A DNA stretch of 64,000 nt from Lineus longissimus (lineage: Eukaryota > Nemertea > Pilidiophora > Heteronemertea > Lineidae), in NCBI RefSeq assembly GCF_910592395.1, contig NC_088310.1:15075501-15139500 (forward strand), given 5' to 3'. Shown here piece by piece: positions 22,374-34,432 of this stretch. The position numbers and the translations under genes were made by a program. The notes beneath the pieces are model-generated. The model saw only the letters and a list, made by a program, of their open reading frames with translations. It made no database searches and was not told where the DNA came from. Positions within the stretch are counted from its first letter, which is position 1. Each line of letters opens with the position of its first letter.

Positions 22374-23509
22374 GTCAATAGCTCAGAAAGTTATAAAGTG
22401 TGCCTCGCTATGGGACGACTACGGTCAATGTGCCATATGATTAGTTGACCTCTAAGGAGGTGAACAGAAAGAGAAAAGGCTTTAATTTCTGAGTTTCACA
22501 TCAATGACAACTAGAATTGACTTATCAGTCAATTTGAAAACCACCGTAAGAGGATACTGGTAAAATTACCAAGACTAGAAATTGACTTGCCAGTCAATTT
22601 GGCACCAGGTTATTGGAAAGTAAGACTAAAAGGTTTAGTAGTAAGAGGTATATTTTCTTACTTTTCGCATAACGCCCCTGGTGACCAAACGAGAAATGAT
22701 ATCTGGCGGCGATTCGGTCTCTGAGTCTCTGAGTAGTAACCCAAGTGTGTACCAAGTTTGAGTACAGTAGCTTCAGCAGTTATGAAATGTGCCACACAGG
22801 TCTTAGAACTGCTGGACAACGGATGATGACACGCTATTGGTACCAGTATACAAATGTTCATGTCATACAAGATGAAAATGTTGCATGTCGTCCAGGACTC
22901 AAACTTTTAGATACCTTCCATGTTGTGTCTATATCTAGTCTCAAATGGTTGCATATGAAGGCTTTTTCTTTTCAAGTTTTGTGAACTGATATAGTGATAA
23001 TGTGTGGCTAAAGGATTCTTTTTAACTCTGGTGTCCCCTCAGCATCAAGAGTGGGAGGCACAGCTTTTCACACCACTAACTAGTGAAATTACTTAACCCT
23101 CCTTCCTTGTTGTTGAAAAGTGTTGGCATCTATATTTTGACAGTAGTGTAGTTTCAGTCTGAATGTGTGAATTGTATGTGGCCCGTTGAACACTGCACTC
23201 CCTGCTGTAGTCCGAGCATGCCGACAGCCCTTTGTACTCACTTACAAGTAGGCCTACAATCTCCACATCTGATTGCTAAATGTAATGCACCAAACACTGC
23301 TTTGACTTCCATTATATAAACTAGATATAACATGATTGAGGCAAATGGCATTGTATTCCCCCAGCCAAGTTTCACCAACAGTAACGGCATAATTAACCAT
23401 TTTCTGTTGGTGAATGCAAGCACGGGGACAATCATAAAACTTATTAAGATGTTTTATATAACTCAAATCAATGTATTTTCTTCCATCTCATTCTAACTTA
23501 ACCCCTTAC
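22374..23509. other. intronic, no supported gene
   Basis: AGAATTGACTTATCAGTCAATTTG-like phrases at 22513 and 22579 (AATTGACT...AGTCAATTT) are short inverted repeats about 65 bp apart. Minus-strand frames at 23238-23466 may be leftover 3' sequence of the hAT gene but show no motif. Nothing else was seen. Confidence 0.4.
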
Positions 23510-25480
23510 CTTGTGGTATCAAGGCAGGGAACCTTGTCAAGAAATACCGCAGATCTGCAAATCCAACTGCATTCCCTCTCATAGTCACGTCACCCACCTA
23601 AGCATGTCGAGGAAGTCTTCGCTTAATGGCAGGTTCTTCTTAATGTGCTTTGTGACTTCTATGTAAAACTTCTTGCCAACACCGTAAAAGTCCTTTATTC
23701 TGCTGTCCCTCAAGCCAACTTCCTCTTTCCTGTCTATGAAATCTTGGGCCTCCTCCTCACTAATGATCAAGTCAGCATCTGCTCTCTATCCCATGACAAT
23801 TTCAATGTTCACCTCAAGAACACTTAGCCCTCTAATTGCCCCTGGGACCTGATAACGTAACAGAATGTCCCTAAGAAATGGGCACAAAATTTTTTGTGTT
23901 GGGCTACAATAGAACTTGTACATCCTTCGCTCTCTCGATTCAGCATTGTTGGAATTTTCTGGTAATTCTTTGACTGCATCATGGAATAACTCCTTGAGGG
24001 CACTCCAGTTCTCCAGTCTATGATGTACACAAGCTCCTATTGACAGCCATCTTGTTTTAACATGTTTCAGAGTTGTTTTGTGGTCAACCTCATAAAAAAC
24101 CTGCCATTTGTCCAATGCACTCAAACGGTTGCAACTTTTCTCAATATAGTAATACGTTTCAATCAGAGCGTCATCCACTTTCACAGGAACGTTAGGAAGT
24201 TGACCATGAGCCTTTTCAGCTGCTATGTGAATCAAGTGTGCCAGACCGCCTAAAAGATACATCTTGGCGTGTTTTCTTCTGAGGGGTGCCATCACACCAT
24301 TGTCCTTCCCTGTTATGACTGGCACGTTATCCGAGTTGAAAGCCAAACAGTTTCCCCATGGTCAGCATTCTCTTCGATGTCTTTGACAATGAGCTTAGAA
24401 ATTTAAACCAACGTAAAGTAAGTAGCTTTGTTGCAGTCCAGAATGATTAAGAAAAGATAGTGTTCAAAATGGTCCCAAATCAAAATGAAATGCAAGCCTA
24501 AAACTGAAAAAGAGTGCAAATGGTCAAGACCTGAAATTCAGAAAGTTTCACAAAGTCATATAGAAGCATGGTAATTAGATGACTGTGATCCCAAAGGATG
24601 GTCAGACTCTGAAGTGAGTTGCCTGAAGACCAGGGAAACTCACCCCTCCTTGCCTTAAACACATCAACAGGATCAGAGTCAAAGTAGAACTATTGCTTTC
24701 TGAGGTTTAGCCTATATCAAAGGTTAAAAAAGCACTAATAGGGTCTACGTTTATCTGTTGACCTTTGATCCAATGGCAAGCAGGGGACTTCCAGCAGGCC
24801 AGGCTTGCTCCAATTTCTATATCAGACGTTGTCACAAGGAGAGGGTATTGCTTCATCTTAACGTCGCTGCCACCATCAGTTGCTATGCTGAATGGGCCCC
24901 GCTATATCTGTGAAATTAATTCATTTGCCTCCTCCTTTCCTAGGACTTTGGCTATAGCAGTGGTCTTATCTCGGCCACATTGGTAATTACAGGCAATTTC
25001 AATGTCAGGAATGCCTTCTGTGAACCTTTGTTAATTTGTAACAGGCAGGGGCAGATTTAACTTGATTATAAGATCTGTGTACATCGTCTCAGTGCGAATG
25101 ACCTTTTTCTGCATTTTGTCCACTTGAGCTACCCGAGGCATAAAGGCTGTTATACCCTGTTTACCTTTCACCTCCTCCAACATATTCTTATGCCTTTTGT
25201 TGTTACTCTGGTGCCTTGCAATATCAAACCGGCCCGAGTGTCTTATGGAAATGTCAGTTTTGCACTATGTACAATATGCATAGAACACAGACTTTTCGGA
25301 GAGTTGAATGCCTTTTATATTCGAATACGCAGGCCTGTATGTCTGCATGTAACCTTATTTCTTGGACTCGCTGCATTATCTTCGTCCTGATCCAAGTCAT
25401 CATCATCATCATCATCATTGGTTTCCCACGACTGCTTTTGGACTTGTCTTGCCGAATTTGCCATGCTAGTGTAACGGCCG
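23510..25480 (-). pseudogene. hAT-type transposase pseudogene
   Basis: On the minus strand the order is: an acidic stretch (about 25420-25380); a BED-like zinc finger with YCT.CKTDISIRHSGRF and HQSNNKRHKN (about 25270-25180; one stop inside); FSIATDGGSDVKMKQYPLLV (about 24890), which matches the first catalytic Asp region of hAT transposases; then, after a non-coding gap at about 24360-24750, AFNSDNVPVITGKDNG (second Asp region, 24340), LAHLIHIAAEKA, VKVDDALIETYYYIEKS, LKHVKTRWLSIG and a 186-codon open frame (24346-23786). A further frame ends near 23510 with GNAVGFADLRYFLTRFPAL. The third catalytic residue (Glu) and the C-terminal dimerisation region are not recognised. Stops and frameshifts make it inactive. 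No TIRs or 8-bp duplication were found. Confidence 0.85.
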
Positions 25481-26814
25481 GATCGTAATTCTGGAAGAAG
25501 AGTACGATATCTTAGAAAAAAGACACATTGTACAAAAAAGTAAATGAACATTTAAAAAATGTCATCGAACAAAAAAAAAACATCAACAGAAAAGCAACCA
25601 AACATGTAAAAGATGTCATCCAACTCAAAAATGTCATGGAACAAAAATGTAATCGAACATTTCTAACAAGGAAAGTGTTTAAAAAAACACAGGTGTGGAC
25701 GTGTATCATTACTGGGATAAAGGTTATTCAGGACTAGGAATAAAGCAACGTCATGTCATTGCAATTTGTAAGGGTCATCTATTTGATAATGGTCAAATAT
25801 TGGTCCTTGGTAATTAGTCGAAGAGTGATTCCGGCTTGGCAGTTAGGTCTGGAGACAATTCAATAATTGTCATTGTCAATTTGGTGATGGAAGATATCGT
25901 GAAGCGCCAAATGAATGCATTACAAATTGACAGTTCTTTCGGTCCTCAGTTCCTATTCTTTTGGGACCTTTTGTACAAATCCCGTCCCCCTTTTATTTTC
26001 GTATGTGAAACACCAGCCTCCCATGCGCAATGGTGAAACACATGTAAAATTGACGTACAATATGGTGTTGGCATGGGCAAGTCAAAACACCTTTTGCCCG
26101 GATAACACTGGTTTTTCTGTGATTGAGATCGGGTTAACATGATATAATTAAGTAGTGAGAGGTGGCTAAACACTGCGACCTTTCTTATCATTAATACATG
26201 GCAAGACTCTCAAATTCCACAATGCACTAATACACTGAGCAATGTATACTGTGCAGCCCTGAACAAACTCATACACACAGGATGATAACGTGTCAAGTAG
26301 AATATCACCAGTTCTGATGACATACTATGTGATTTTGTTGAGAAAATTTTACAGGCCAAGAACAGATGGCATCAGTAATTCTGTACCTCATTATCTGTAA
26401 CTTCAGACTCTTCAGACATCCAAGAAAAACAGTTATCGAACATTTGAAAGTTGTCATCCAACAAAAAAAAGACATCGAATGAAAAAGGAATCGAACATTT
26501 AAAAAAAATATCATGAAGAAAAAAATGTGATCCAACCAAAAAAGTAATCCAACAAAAATGTAAACCGACATTAACCCTTAGAACCCTCAGTTCACCAGAG
26601 GTACCCACCTCTGTACCCTTGGTTCCTGTGGTATTGAGAGGGTATTTGAAAAGAATATAGAATAAAAACTATAAGAGAAAAACCTTCCAAATAAAGTTTG
26701 TAATGTTCCTCTAGCTTTCCTCTATCAATTAAAAAAGAGTCCTGAATGAAAGAAGACTTTAGAAGTTTAAAATTTCTTCAAAATGGAGGCGAAAATGCGA
26801 GTGGTGGCCACTTT
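25481..26814. other. intronic, no gene; A-rich phrase repeats
   Basis: Blocks at 25525-25690 and 26430-26575 are built from short alternating phrases such as ATCGAACATTTAAAAAA and GTCATCCAACAAAAAA, also seen at 18930-18965. A TTAACCCTTAGAACCC at 26575 could be an isolated piggyBac-type end, but no partner end was found. Confidence 0.5.
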
Positions 26815-27450
26815 TTAGCTCACCTGTCAGGTGAGCTTATACGATGCCGCGGCATCTGGCGTCCGTCGTCGTCGTCGTCGTCGTCCGTCGTTAACTTTTG
26901 ACAAAATCGTGGCACGTTTCTTAACCGCTTGACCCAGAAAGTTCATACTGGGTGTGTGGGTACCCCTAGGTAAGACCTTCCTTCAGAATGAAAATCAGCG
27001 CAATTTGACTGCTGGTCTGCCATATATGGGGCGCTCTATTTTTGTCATTTTGAAGCTTATGGTTAAAGCTAGAGCGATGAAAATTTTATGGTGGGTGTAT
27101 CTAATAAAGGTACATCACATATCACATGGGTTTTTGATTTGACCTTCATTTCAAGGTCACAGAGGTCGAACTCTTAAATTTCTTTGATCATGGCACGTTT
27201 TTTTTGCTATTGGTCATAGACTCTCTAAATTTGATATGTAGACATCTATTGGGCATCTCTACCTGTTGACACAGATTTAGGTCAGTGTGACCTACTATTC
27301 AGGTATAAGTAGGTCAAGGTTAAAAAAGCCCATTTTCTTTATTCCAGCAGATTGAAGTTTGAAATGAAGTTTTAGAGGTCGGCCTGATATAGAGGTTTCG
27401 ATATTAAATAGATTAATTTTGTTTCATATCACTAGGTGGCGGTATTGTGC
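26815..27450 (+). repeat. dispersed 300-bp-monomer repeat fragment
   Basis: It starts TAGCTCACCTGTCAGGTGAG (a perfect hairpin), then (CGT)n at 26864-26890, GGCACGTTTCTTAACCGC, TTTTTGATTTGACCTTCATT and AGGTCACAGAGGTCG (27155). It then changes to family-D-like sequence (TTGATATGTAGACATCTATT). Its 27400-27450 part is homologous to 15640-15700. It has no terminal GGCC hairpin, so it is 3' truncated or chimeric. Confidence 0.7.
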
Positions 27451-27900
27451 AAAAATGTTAGTTGGCACATTGCCAGCAGTTTTGAATTTCGCGGTTCGAG
27501 GCAATCCGTCGGGTATCCCAGATGCGCAGTGTTGTACTGCGCCACTAGATCTGCATACTACAAGTATGGAAGACAGCCATTTTATGAATTTGAAGCGAGA
27601 CGAAGAAGGAATTAAATCACCTTGAATCAATGCTAAGACTTAATCATCCGCTCTTCGGATGAGGTCCTATGTGTTGATTACATTCTTGTGATTGGTTTGA
27701 GATTATTAGTTTGTCCTCATTGCCGGTTGTTTTAGAAAATTTTGACTGTGATTGGAAGGTAAAATGAGAAACTTGTCACACTGTTCTTCGCCTTGGAATG
27801 GGGATAGTCAATGCAGAGCCAGTTGGAACAAGCTGCCTTGCGAATCCGAAATGGGGTGGCGTAATAATACTGTGAAAGAACAATAAAATAATGAATTGTA
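27451..27900. other. intronic, no supported gene
   Basis: Two short frames of about 68 codons overlap on opposite strands (27419-27630) with no recognisable motif. Otherwise nothing. Confidence 0.4.
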
Positions 27901-28160
27901 GCAGTGTGTGTCAGAAATTATGTGATTTCCATTGCATTTGACGATCCCAAAGTGTCGAGAGTATGGCAAAATGGCTGCTGCCGTCATTGGAGATTAGCGT
28001 CAAGCCGGAACCTTTCATTACAATGTGGGCTTTTAAACACAAGTTAATGGTTTATAATCACCCAGACGCTACTCATTAGGTAAAACTCTACTAAAAACAC
28101 TTGCTTTAATTTTTGTAAACATGTCACGAGTGCTTAAAAAGAGCCATTTTTGTGATCGTT
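27901..28160 (+). repeat. direct duplicate, copy 1
   Basis: Homologous over about 260 bp to 29253-29520: GTGTGTGTCAGAAATTAT, TTTGACGATCCC, TGGCAAAATGGC, TGCCGTCATTGG and CACGAGTGCT-like blocks occur in the same order. The copies are about 1.35 kb apart and flank the MITE at 28405-28925. Confidence 0.8.
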
Positions 28161-28404
28161 TTTCATCGCTGTAGAAATGTACACAGAGTCGGTCAGTGTG
28201 TCAACACAACAACGGTGTTTTACTGTTAGTATACACATGAATTCATGATACACGGAGACACGAATGTAAACATTTGCCTGTTGGGTCGGAAGGAGTTCAC
28301 CGTTACCGATCACTGCCCCAAGAAAGGTCATCTGAGCTGGTTGACTAAAGTAGATGATGATAATGATCAAAGTGTGGCACAGCTGTCATAGTTAGGCCTA
28401 TAGT
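28161..28404. other. intronic spacer, no gene
   Basis: No coding signal. Some further weak similarity to 29520-29600 suggests that the duplicated unit extends a little past 28160. Confidence 0.35.
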
Positions 28405-28925
28405 CGGATTCATAAGTAAACGTCACTGACACTGCCCTTCTGGGTCGCTGTGCAAAAACTATTGGGCCGATTTCTTCAAAGTTTGGTTTTTCTTGAATCT
28501 AATTTCGGGACCCAACACAATTTCCAGGTTAGAGATTTGCAAATTATAAAGAAAAAAATTGTCAACTTTGGAGCCCTTTGGGTTGGCCATTTTGTGGGAA
28601 TCTGGAGGGCCCGATTTTTTTGATGGATAGTTCTAAATGAAACTTGGCAGCTTTAAAGAGACACAAAAAAAAATATTAAGCTGAACATTTCAGCAAAATG
28701 CATCCAGAAATAAGCAGTACAGAGGAGAAAATATCAAAATCAATACACTATGCCAATGTACACCAATACATACAAAAATAAATTATTTCGTAACCATGGT
28801 TACTGAAATATAAAAATCCTCTTGGGTCCTGAAATTAGATTCAAGAAAAACCAAACTTTGAAGAAATCGGCCCAGTAGTTTTTGCGCAGCGGCCCAAAAG
28901 GCAGTGACATTTACTTGTGAATCCG
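28405..28925. mobile_element. MITE with about 105-bp TIRs
   Basis: The left arm starts CGGATTCATAAGTAAACGTC and runs through CAAAAACTATTGGGCCGATT and TTCTTCAAAGTTTGGTTTTT to GGGACCC at about 28513. The right arm (about 28824-28925) is its reverse complement with about 10-15% changes. The interior of about 310 bp is AT-rich and non-coding. No clear target duplication. Confidence 0.85.
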
Positions 28926-29252
28926 TCCATAGGGCTGTCTTGTAACTATGTTTTTTCATATGTTATACTATAGCCTACTCTATATCAGTATAACAGTGAT
29001 GGCATGCATGCATGGTCGGGACATGATGGCTGACTGCTGGATTTCAACATTATCTGACCACATGACAATCAGAGATCACCTGGGGAGAAGGGCTGAGCTA
29101 CACTCAATTCAGAATCAAACAAAAACCTTGCATCTCCCATCCAACATCAGAGCTCCAGTCGATTCTCGTAATCACTCTTTGTCAATGAAATGCTTATCTT
29201 AATTTTGCCTAAGATGTCTTTATAATACATCCATGGATGAAGAAACCAGTAT

Positions 29253-29520
29253 CAGTGTGTGTCAGAAATTATAAGATGTCCATTCTATTTGACGATCCCG
29301 AAGTTTCGACATGATGGCAAAATGGCGGATGCCGTCATTGGATTGAGATTAGAGTCAAGCCAGAGCCTTTCGTTACACTATGCGCTTTTAAACTCATTTT
29401 GAAGGGTTGTAATGACGTAGACACTTCTCATCGGGTAAACATTCACTAAAAATAGTTGCTTTAACTTTTGTTAATGTGTCGCGAGTGCTCAAACAACCAT
29501 TTTTCTCAGTGATTTCCATG
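29253..29520 (+). repeat. direct duplicate, copy 2
   Basis: Partner of 27901-28160, in the same orientation, with many substitutions and small indels. Short frames in the two copies do not correspond, so the duplicated unit is non-coding. Confidence 0.8.
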
Positions 29521-30823
29521 CTCCGTTCACCCGCTGTATAAATGTACAGAACTAACGTTGTAGCAAATGCATGCGGGAGACACATCCACTGACATGACTG
29601 AGTGTGTAGTATGTGATTCCAAAGTCCAAAAGTAAATAAGTTAACACACGATGTCAACGGGTAATATGATAATATGATTGCTAACGGTGATCCAAGCTAT
29701 TTGAATGTAATATTCATACGTAAACTCATGATTGTAAGCAAATCTTTTGTATTAGATTAGGCCCCACAACCCAATTTTCACTTCGAGTACATGGAGTAGG
29801 CCTATGCACATGCATGCCATGTATGCCATTACAGGGGCCTACATGCATGGACATTTTCGCTATCTGCTAATAGGACCAGGAGTATGAGTTGACTAAATTG
29901 ATGATCTTTCTCTTCTTATAGTTATACTAGTCTTATATTTACTACCCAAGCCTTGGGCAGGGCAGGCTTTATTGTTGACTGGCGAATTGGTGTGTCCATT
30001 GTGCCTGCTGAATGAAAAAAAAACTGACCTATACTTAATCCTAAATCCCTCTTACTCATAGAATATATATTGTAGGTTGGCAATTTGTGTTTTTGCACTT
30101 TACCTTTTGCAGCTCATGATAAGCCGGGGCTGATATTTCCCCGAGTTAGACCTAACTTAGTTGTGATGTTTTGAGTGACACTTGACAGTCATGACAGTGC
30201 ATCTTGTGTGCTAAAGCATTCAAAATGATGTCAAAACATGGTACCACTACAAGAATGAGAACCCAACTTTGGTGGAGAATTCGGTCATTTCTCCAGAGGC
30301 TGCTGGTAGTGCTATTGCTGATGCTAAGTGTGTAATCTAAAGAACCTTTTCTTGGCAATGGTATGATTTTTCAAGACAAACCACACCATCCCACAACTAT
30401 TGCATGAGCAACCCCTAACAATGACAAGTTCTTCCTCACACTCTCCCTTTCATATCGACAGGTGAGCACAATGGCCCTGGCCATTTCATTTAACGTTTTT
30501 ACCGAAATTGGTTCTTCCCAAGCCCTAGGCATCCAGCTGGGCGGCCCTATTAAAAGATCGTCTCCTTGAGTGGGGTCAGCAACACGCTGAGCGATGGGAG
30601 AGAGAAAAATTTCGGAAGTATCATAAAGAAAAATATGAGTTAAACAGATCAAGAATTTACAACATTTTGAGTGATTTTTACTTATCATGCCATAATAAAA
30701 CATTTTTTTTCCTGAGAATTTTTTTGTTCATCACACCAATAAAGTAGGTACAAGAATGTACTAGCAAACTTTGGTTTACTACATACTATACATGTACAGT
30801 GTTTCTTAACCAGGATGAATTCC
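29521..30823. other. intronic, no gene; one repeat terminus
   Basis: At 30461-30491 GGTGAGCACAATGGCCCTGG, CCATTTCATTT is the terminal hairpin of the dispersed repeat family, without a recognisable body upstream. Nothing coding. Confidence 0.45.
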
Positions 30824-31400
30824 AAAGCACCAAATATCTATACGGTGAGCACAATGGCCCCTGGCCGTTTCATTTGATGCATCATTTTCATCTTCTATAT
30901 GTGCATATATGGGCCCAAGATCTAGACCAAGTTCAATTTTTAGCACAATTCAATTCCTATTTCGTCACCAGGGTTTTTTTTAAAAGAAACTATAATGGCG
31001 GTTTGTTACTTATGCTTTGAGCCAGGGTGCTTCATTTTGATCACAGTTACATCTATTGAGGATACATTATATATATTATGGGTTTTTGATTTTGCTTTGT
31101 TTTCAGGGAAAACTAGGTCAAATAGCGGATTCCTTATTGGTGCCCTTGTCAACGCTGTAGCGTCTTTAGTTTTTTATGGATCCTTTTTTCTCATGTTTGA
31201 TTATGACCTAGGTCGAGTTTAATTTTGGGTGCGGTGTGATTCTTAGTTTGCCAACTAGGTGGCTTTTTCTGAAAAACTTAAAACTGGTCTAGCTCCGATA
31301 TCCTACTGTAGGTGCAGCTACTAAATGTACATCATATAAGTTTTTGATTTTACCGAATTTCAAAACATCCCCCCCGAATTCCTACTGTCAAGCGGGCACT
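30824..31400 (+). repeat. dispersed repeat, terminus plus family-E fragment
   Basis: 30843-30877 carries GGTGAGCACAATGGCCCCTG, GCCGTTTCATTT. From 30885 the sequence (TATGTGCATATATGGG; CGATTCCTTATTG-like; TGCCCTTGTCAACGCT) is homologous to 55985-56550. The repeat ends about 50 bp before SART1 exon 31446-31576. Confidence 0.65.
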
Positions 31401-31445
31401 ATGCTCTTGGCACTATTTTCACATTTCTTTTTGTTGTTCCTCTAG

Positions 31446-31576
31446 ATGTTCTTGGTCCAGATGAAGATTTGTCAAATGTGCGGGTAGAAGAGGATGAAGC
31501 AGGTCTTGAACTACACTTGGCCCTCAACAAAACCAGGAAGTTAAAGCAGATGAAGGACTTGAGTGTCCCTGAGCAG
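31446..31576 (+). CDS. SART1: SART1 internal exon (second in window)
   Basis: 131 nt, phase 1 in and phase 0 out. Acceptor TTCCTCTAG, donor GTAAAA. It encodes VLGPDEDLSNVRVEEDEAGL, then ELHLALNKTRKLKQMKDL and SVPEQ. The EEDEAGLELHLAL block aligns with the EEDEAELELQKQL block of vertebrate SART1, a charged helical segment in the middle of the protein. It joins the previous exon through a split GAT codon. Confidence 0.9.
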
Positions 31577-32402
31577 GTAAAACTCTTCCTTGGAAATCCA
31601 TATACTACTGGATATTTTCACACGTATTGCAAGTAGGTCATGCTCATTACTTGACAAAGGGAGACCTGTGGACACTGGGCTATAGTAATCAATTAGACAT
31701 ATGCATTTGCCAAAATGTACTACTGCGAATTGTCTTGTTTTGCATTCACGAAAATTTGATGCCTCAAAAAACTTTTGTTATCCAGCTTTTGGTGAAAAAG
31801 AACATCCCACTTTTAAATGCAAATAATTATTTGTACTGCCTTTAAGTGCATTATTATCTACTTGCTCTCCGAAAAAACTGGGGAGTTGTAGTATTACCGT
31901 TTTGTGTCAGGCTGTCAGTCCTTCAGTCTGTTCGTAAGTGATCTGCTCATAGACCATTCGATGTACCTTCTTGAAACTTTGGTACATGTTTTGTACTCCT
32001 TCACTGATGTGCACAACAACTTCTATCTAAATCTGTCTCTTGCCACCAGGGGCGATTTGCAAAAACAAGCAAAGTGTGATATCTAGCTTATTGGTGATTT
32101 GATTTTTGGATAAACATTTTATACTAGGTACTCCTAGCAAGGATACACTTAACATGACATACAGGTTTTTGATTTGACCTACTTTTCAAGGCCACAGAGG
32201 TGAGATGGCCTAAATTAGTCAATAGAGTGTGACTATGTCACGTAAACCGCTAAAGCTATGATTTTGAAACTTAGTACGCATGACTCCCAACGGTATATAA
32301 TATCCGCCACCCAATTTTGGTCTGATATGATGTCACCTTGGCCAACAGGGTGAAAACCTGAAAAGGTTAAAAGTTCCATAGGTCTTATTGGTGACTTGTT
32401 TT
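31577..32402. other. start of 17-kb SART1 intron; diverged repeat monomers
   Basis: From about 31905 to 32400 diverged monomers of the dispersed repeat family are visible: CTTGAAACTTTGGTACATG; GTGTGATATCTAGCTTATTG; GGTTTTTGATTTGACCTACT; AAGGCCACAGAGGTGAGATGG (32190). No gene. Confidence 0.6.
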
Positions 32403-32457
32403 TAGCTAAGCTGACAAGCTGAGCTATTCATATGAGTAAATGGTAGAATGAATGTCC

Positions 32458-32500
<43 letters not shown>

Positions 32501-32660
32501 CTTAAACAGGCACGTTTCAAAACTATGGCGGATAGGCTATAGATTTTCCCTCTGAGGCGTTGAGACCCTTCAGGACTCCTGAATAGACCAAATGTGGGTC
32601 CGGCAGGATGAGCGGTTTGGCCACTAGGTGGCACCGAGCAAAATTTTCCAAAAACTTTTC
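32403..32660 (+). repeat. repeat with hairpin start and (TGTC)n microsatellite
   Basis: It begins AGCTAAGCTGACAAGCTGAG, a hairpin start as in related repeats. At 32453-32500 is a (GTCT)n tract where sister repeats have (CGT)n. Then AGGCACGTTTCAAAACTATG and GGTTTGGCCACTAGGTGGCA. The short minus-strand frame here is a by-product. Confidence 0.65.
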
Positions 32661-33763
32661 CAGCAGCTGATTTCTCCTAATTCTTTAAGTTGGGGATCAT
32701 GAATCAAATCTAATCTTATAGAGCAAAGCTTTCTCTTTCATTATCAATAGGCGTGGTTCATGAATTTCTCACCAGGTGGTGTCACTGGCGCAATTTAGTG
32801 AGCACCCCCAAAGAAGAGCATTTTAAATTTCGCGCGAGTTATCCCACGTGCAGCGAACGTCACGTCTCGGAGTCTGCGCAGTTCAGACGTAAGGAGACCA
32901 TGCTATGGAATAGATCGCGTTCTGTCAATTCGGAGGTAAGTTCTCATTAAATGCACAATTTCATAGGCGATAATATTTGGCTGCTTGTGTTATTGCATGT
33001 TGATGACATTAGGGAAGGCTTGGATTGTTTAATTGGATGTGATTAATTTGAAATAGTTCGTCGACGATCGTTGAAAAGCGATCTGCGAAATGCAGCTTGG
33101 TCTGAGAAACGATGTCAAAGTCAGGCTTTAAATCATGGATTACTCAACAAATAACTCTTGTCACATAGCAGAACTAATGTGAATAAACAAGACAATAATA
33201 AACATCGTTCTGATATCATCGGGTAAGGTTGCCAATGTACATAAACAGTGTAATTGAGGATCGACTCCGGCGATTTGAAATGTCAACAAACAATAAATGC
33301 GATAGCTGAATAACACTGACACATGCACACTGTACATAGCACAATGCTTCAAACGGGGCCGATTCATCACTCTTATCACAATGTATTCTCAATGAACTTC
33401 CTTGATCATTAGGCCCTAGCGCCTTATCAGTTGTTGTTGGCCTTGTATTTGATATAAAACTTGGCTAGCTTTGCTATCTATCAAAATTAAAATGTTATCT
33501 CCTCATCATGTTTTGCAGGAATGATCTGCACTACTGCAGCTGCATTTGAACATATTTGGTGACCACATCACAGATGACCAAGAGAGAGGATCGAGCTATG
33601 ACTTTGCACATCCCATCGACTTCGGTGTTCACCAGTGCAATCATCAGAAGAGACAGTCTATTTTAGTATTCAAGTATTTCATTCTGTAATACTTACCTCA
33701 AAATTGACTAAATAAAGAAAACCGCATGTGGCAGTTGGTTAAAAAAATCAAGTCTATCTGTTC
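32661..33763. other. intronic; weak candidate for a small spliced non-coding transcript
   Basis: A GAG|GTAAGT donor at 32934/32935, a TTTTGCAG acceptor ending near 33520 and an AATAAAG near 33712 could define a two-exon transcript. No conserved reading frame spans it. This is only a pattern of splice-like signals within a SART1 intron; it may be chance or a decayed repeat. Confidence 0.2.
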
Positions 33764-34432
33764 AAGGCCCTGTGTACACTAGCAAAATAATTGCAACAAA
33801 TTAGCAACATTTTTACAACATGTTGGTAAATTGTTGCAAACTTTTTAGTGGGAACAAAGGGAAATAGGTATTTTGGAGGGAAAATGGATGATTCCAAGGA
33901 GAGAAGATGTGTTTTGAGTGCTTCTGCAGCAATTTTAGCTGTCATTGTTGAGAGACGGAAGAGGCGGCGAAATAACCAAAGAGAATATGGACCAGGCCCT
34001 GGATCAAAATGAGGGTGGATCATGGGGCATACCACTGCCTGTTAAAGGAGTTGCGGCTGACTGACAAGCCGTCATACAAAAACTTCCTGCGAATGGATGA
34101 AACTTCTAGAAAAGGTTTCATCACCCAACGAAGCAAGACACTCACTTGAGAGTTGCTATACCTGCTTCTTGTTCAAGTCACATGACCTCAGGTAGATCAC
34201 ATGACGCAAATCCTATTTCTGATTGGCTGAAGAGTTTGCAACATTTTTACAACATGCAACGAAGAATTGCATTGCATTTAATTTGCAACAATTTTACAAC
34301 AATTTTACAACATGTTGTAATTGTAAGACGCGTTTTGCTCTGTACACACTACGCAACATTTTTGCAACATTTGTTGCAACTGGAAATGTTGTAAAAATGT
34401 TGCTAATATTTTACTAGTGTACACAGGCCTTT
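33764..34432 (+). mobile_element. PIF/Harbinger deletion derivative
   Basis: The left end AAGGCCCTGTGTACACTAGC and inward-read right end AAAGGCCTGTGTACACTAGT form TIRs that continue through AAAATA...GCAACATTTTTACAACAT. Inside, at 34003-34090 (+), a frame reads VDHGAYHCLLKELRLTDKPS, then YKNFLRMDET. This is the conserved N-terminal region of Harbinger transposases (GAY..L..ELRL.D...Y.NFLRM). It follows a basic stretch (ERRKRRRNN) after a frameshift. The catalytic domain is missing. Copies of GCAACATTTTTACAACAT-type sequence are scattered near the right end. The 3-bp target duplication is not clear. Confidence 0.75.

Noticed and set aside
26575-26600. TTAACCCTTAGAACCC as another piggyBac end
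   Set aside because: No partner end, paired repeat or transposase remnant was found nearby.
30371-30703. 110-codon minus-strand frame
   Set aside because: It overlaps a dispersed repeat terminus and shows no recognisable motif or splice context.
32461-32500. Protein-coding potential of the (GTCT)n tract
   Set aside because: Simple microsatellite; frames vanish outside it.
33880-34020. Independent small gene starting with an MDDSKERRC-like frame
   Set aside because: It is the broken 5' part of the Harbinger transposase inside a TIR-bounded element.
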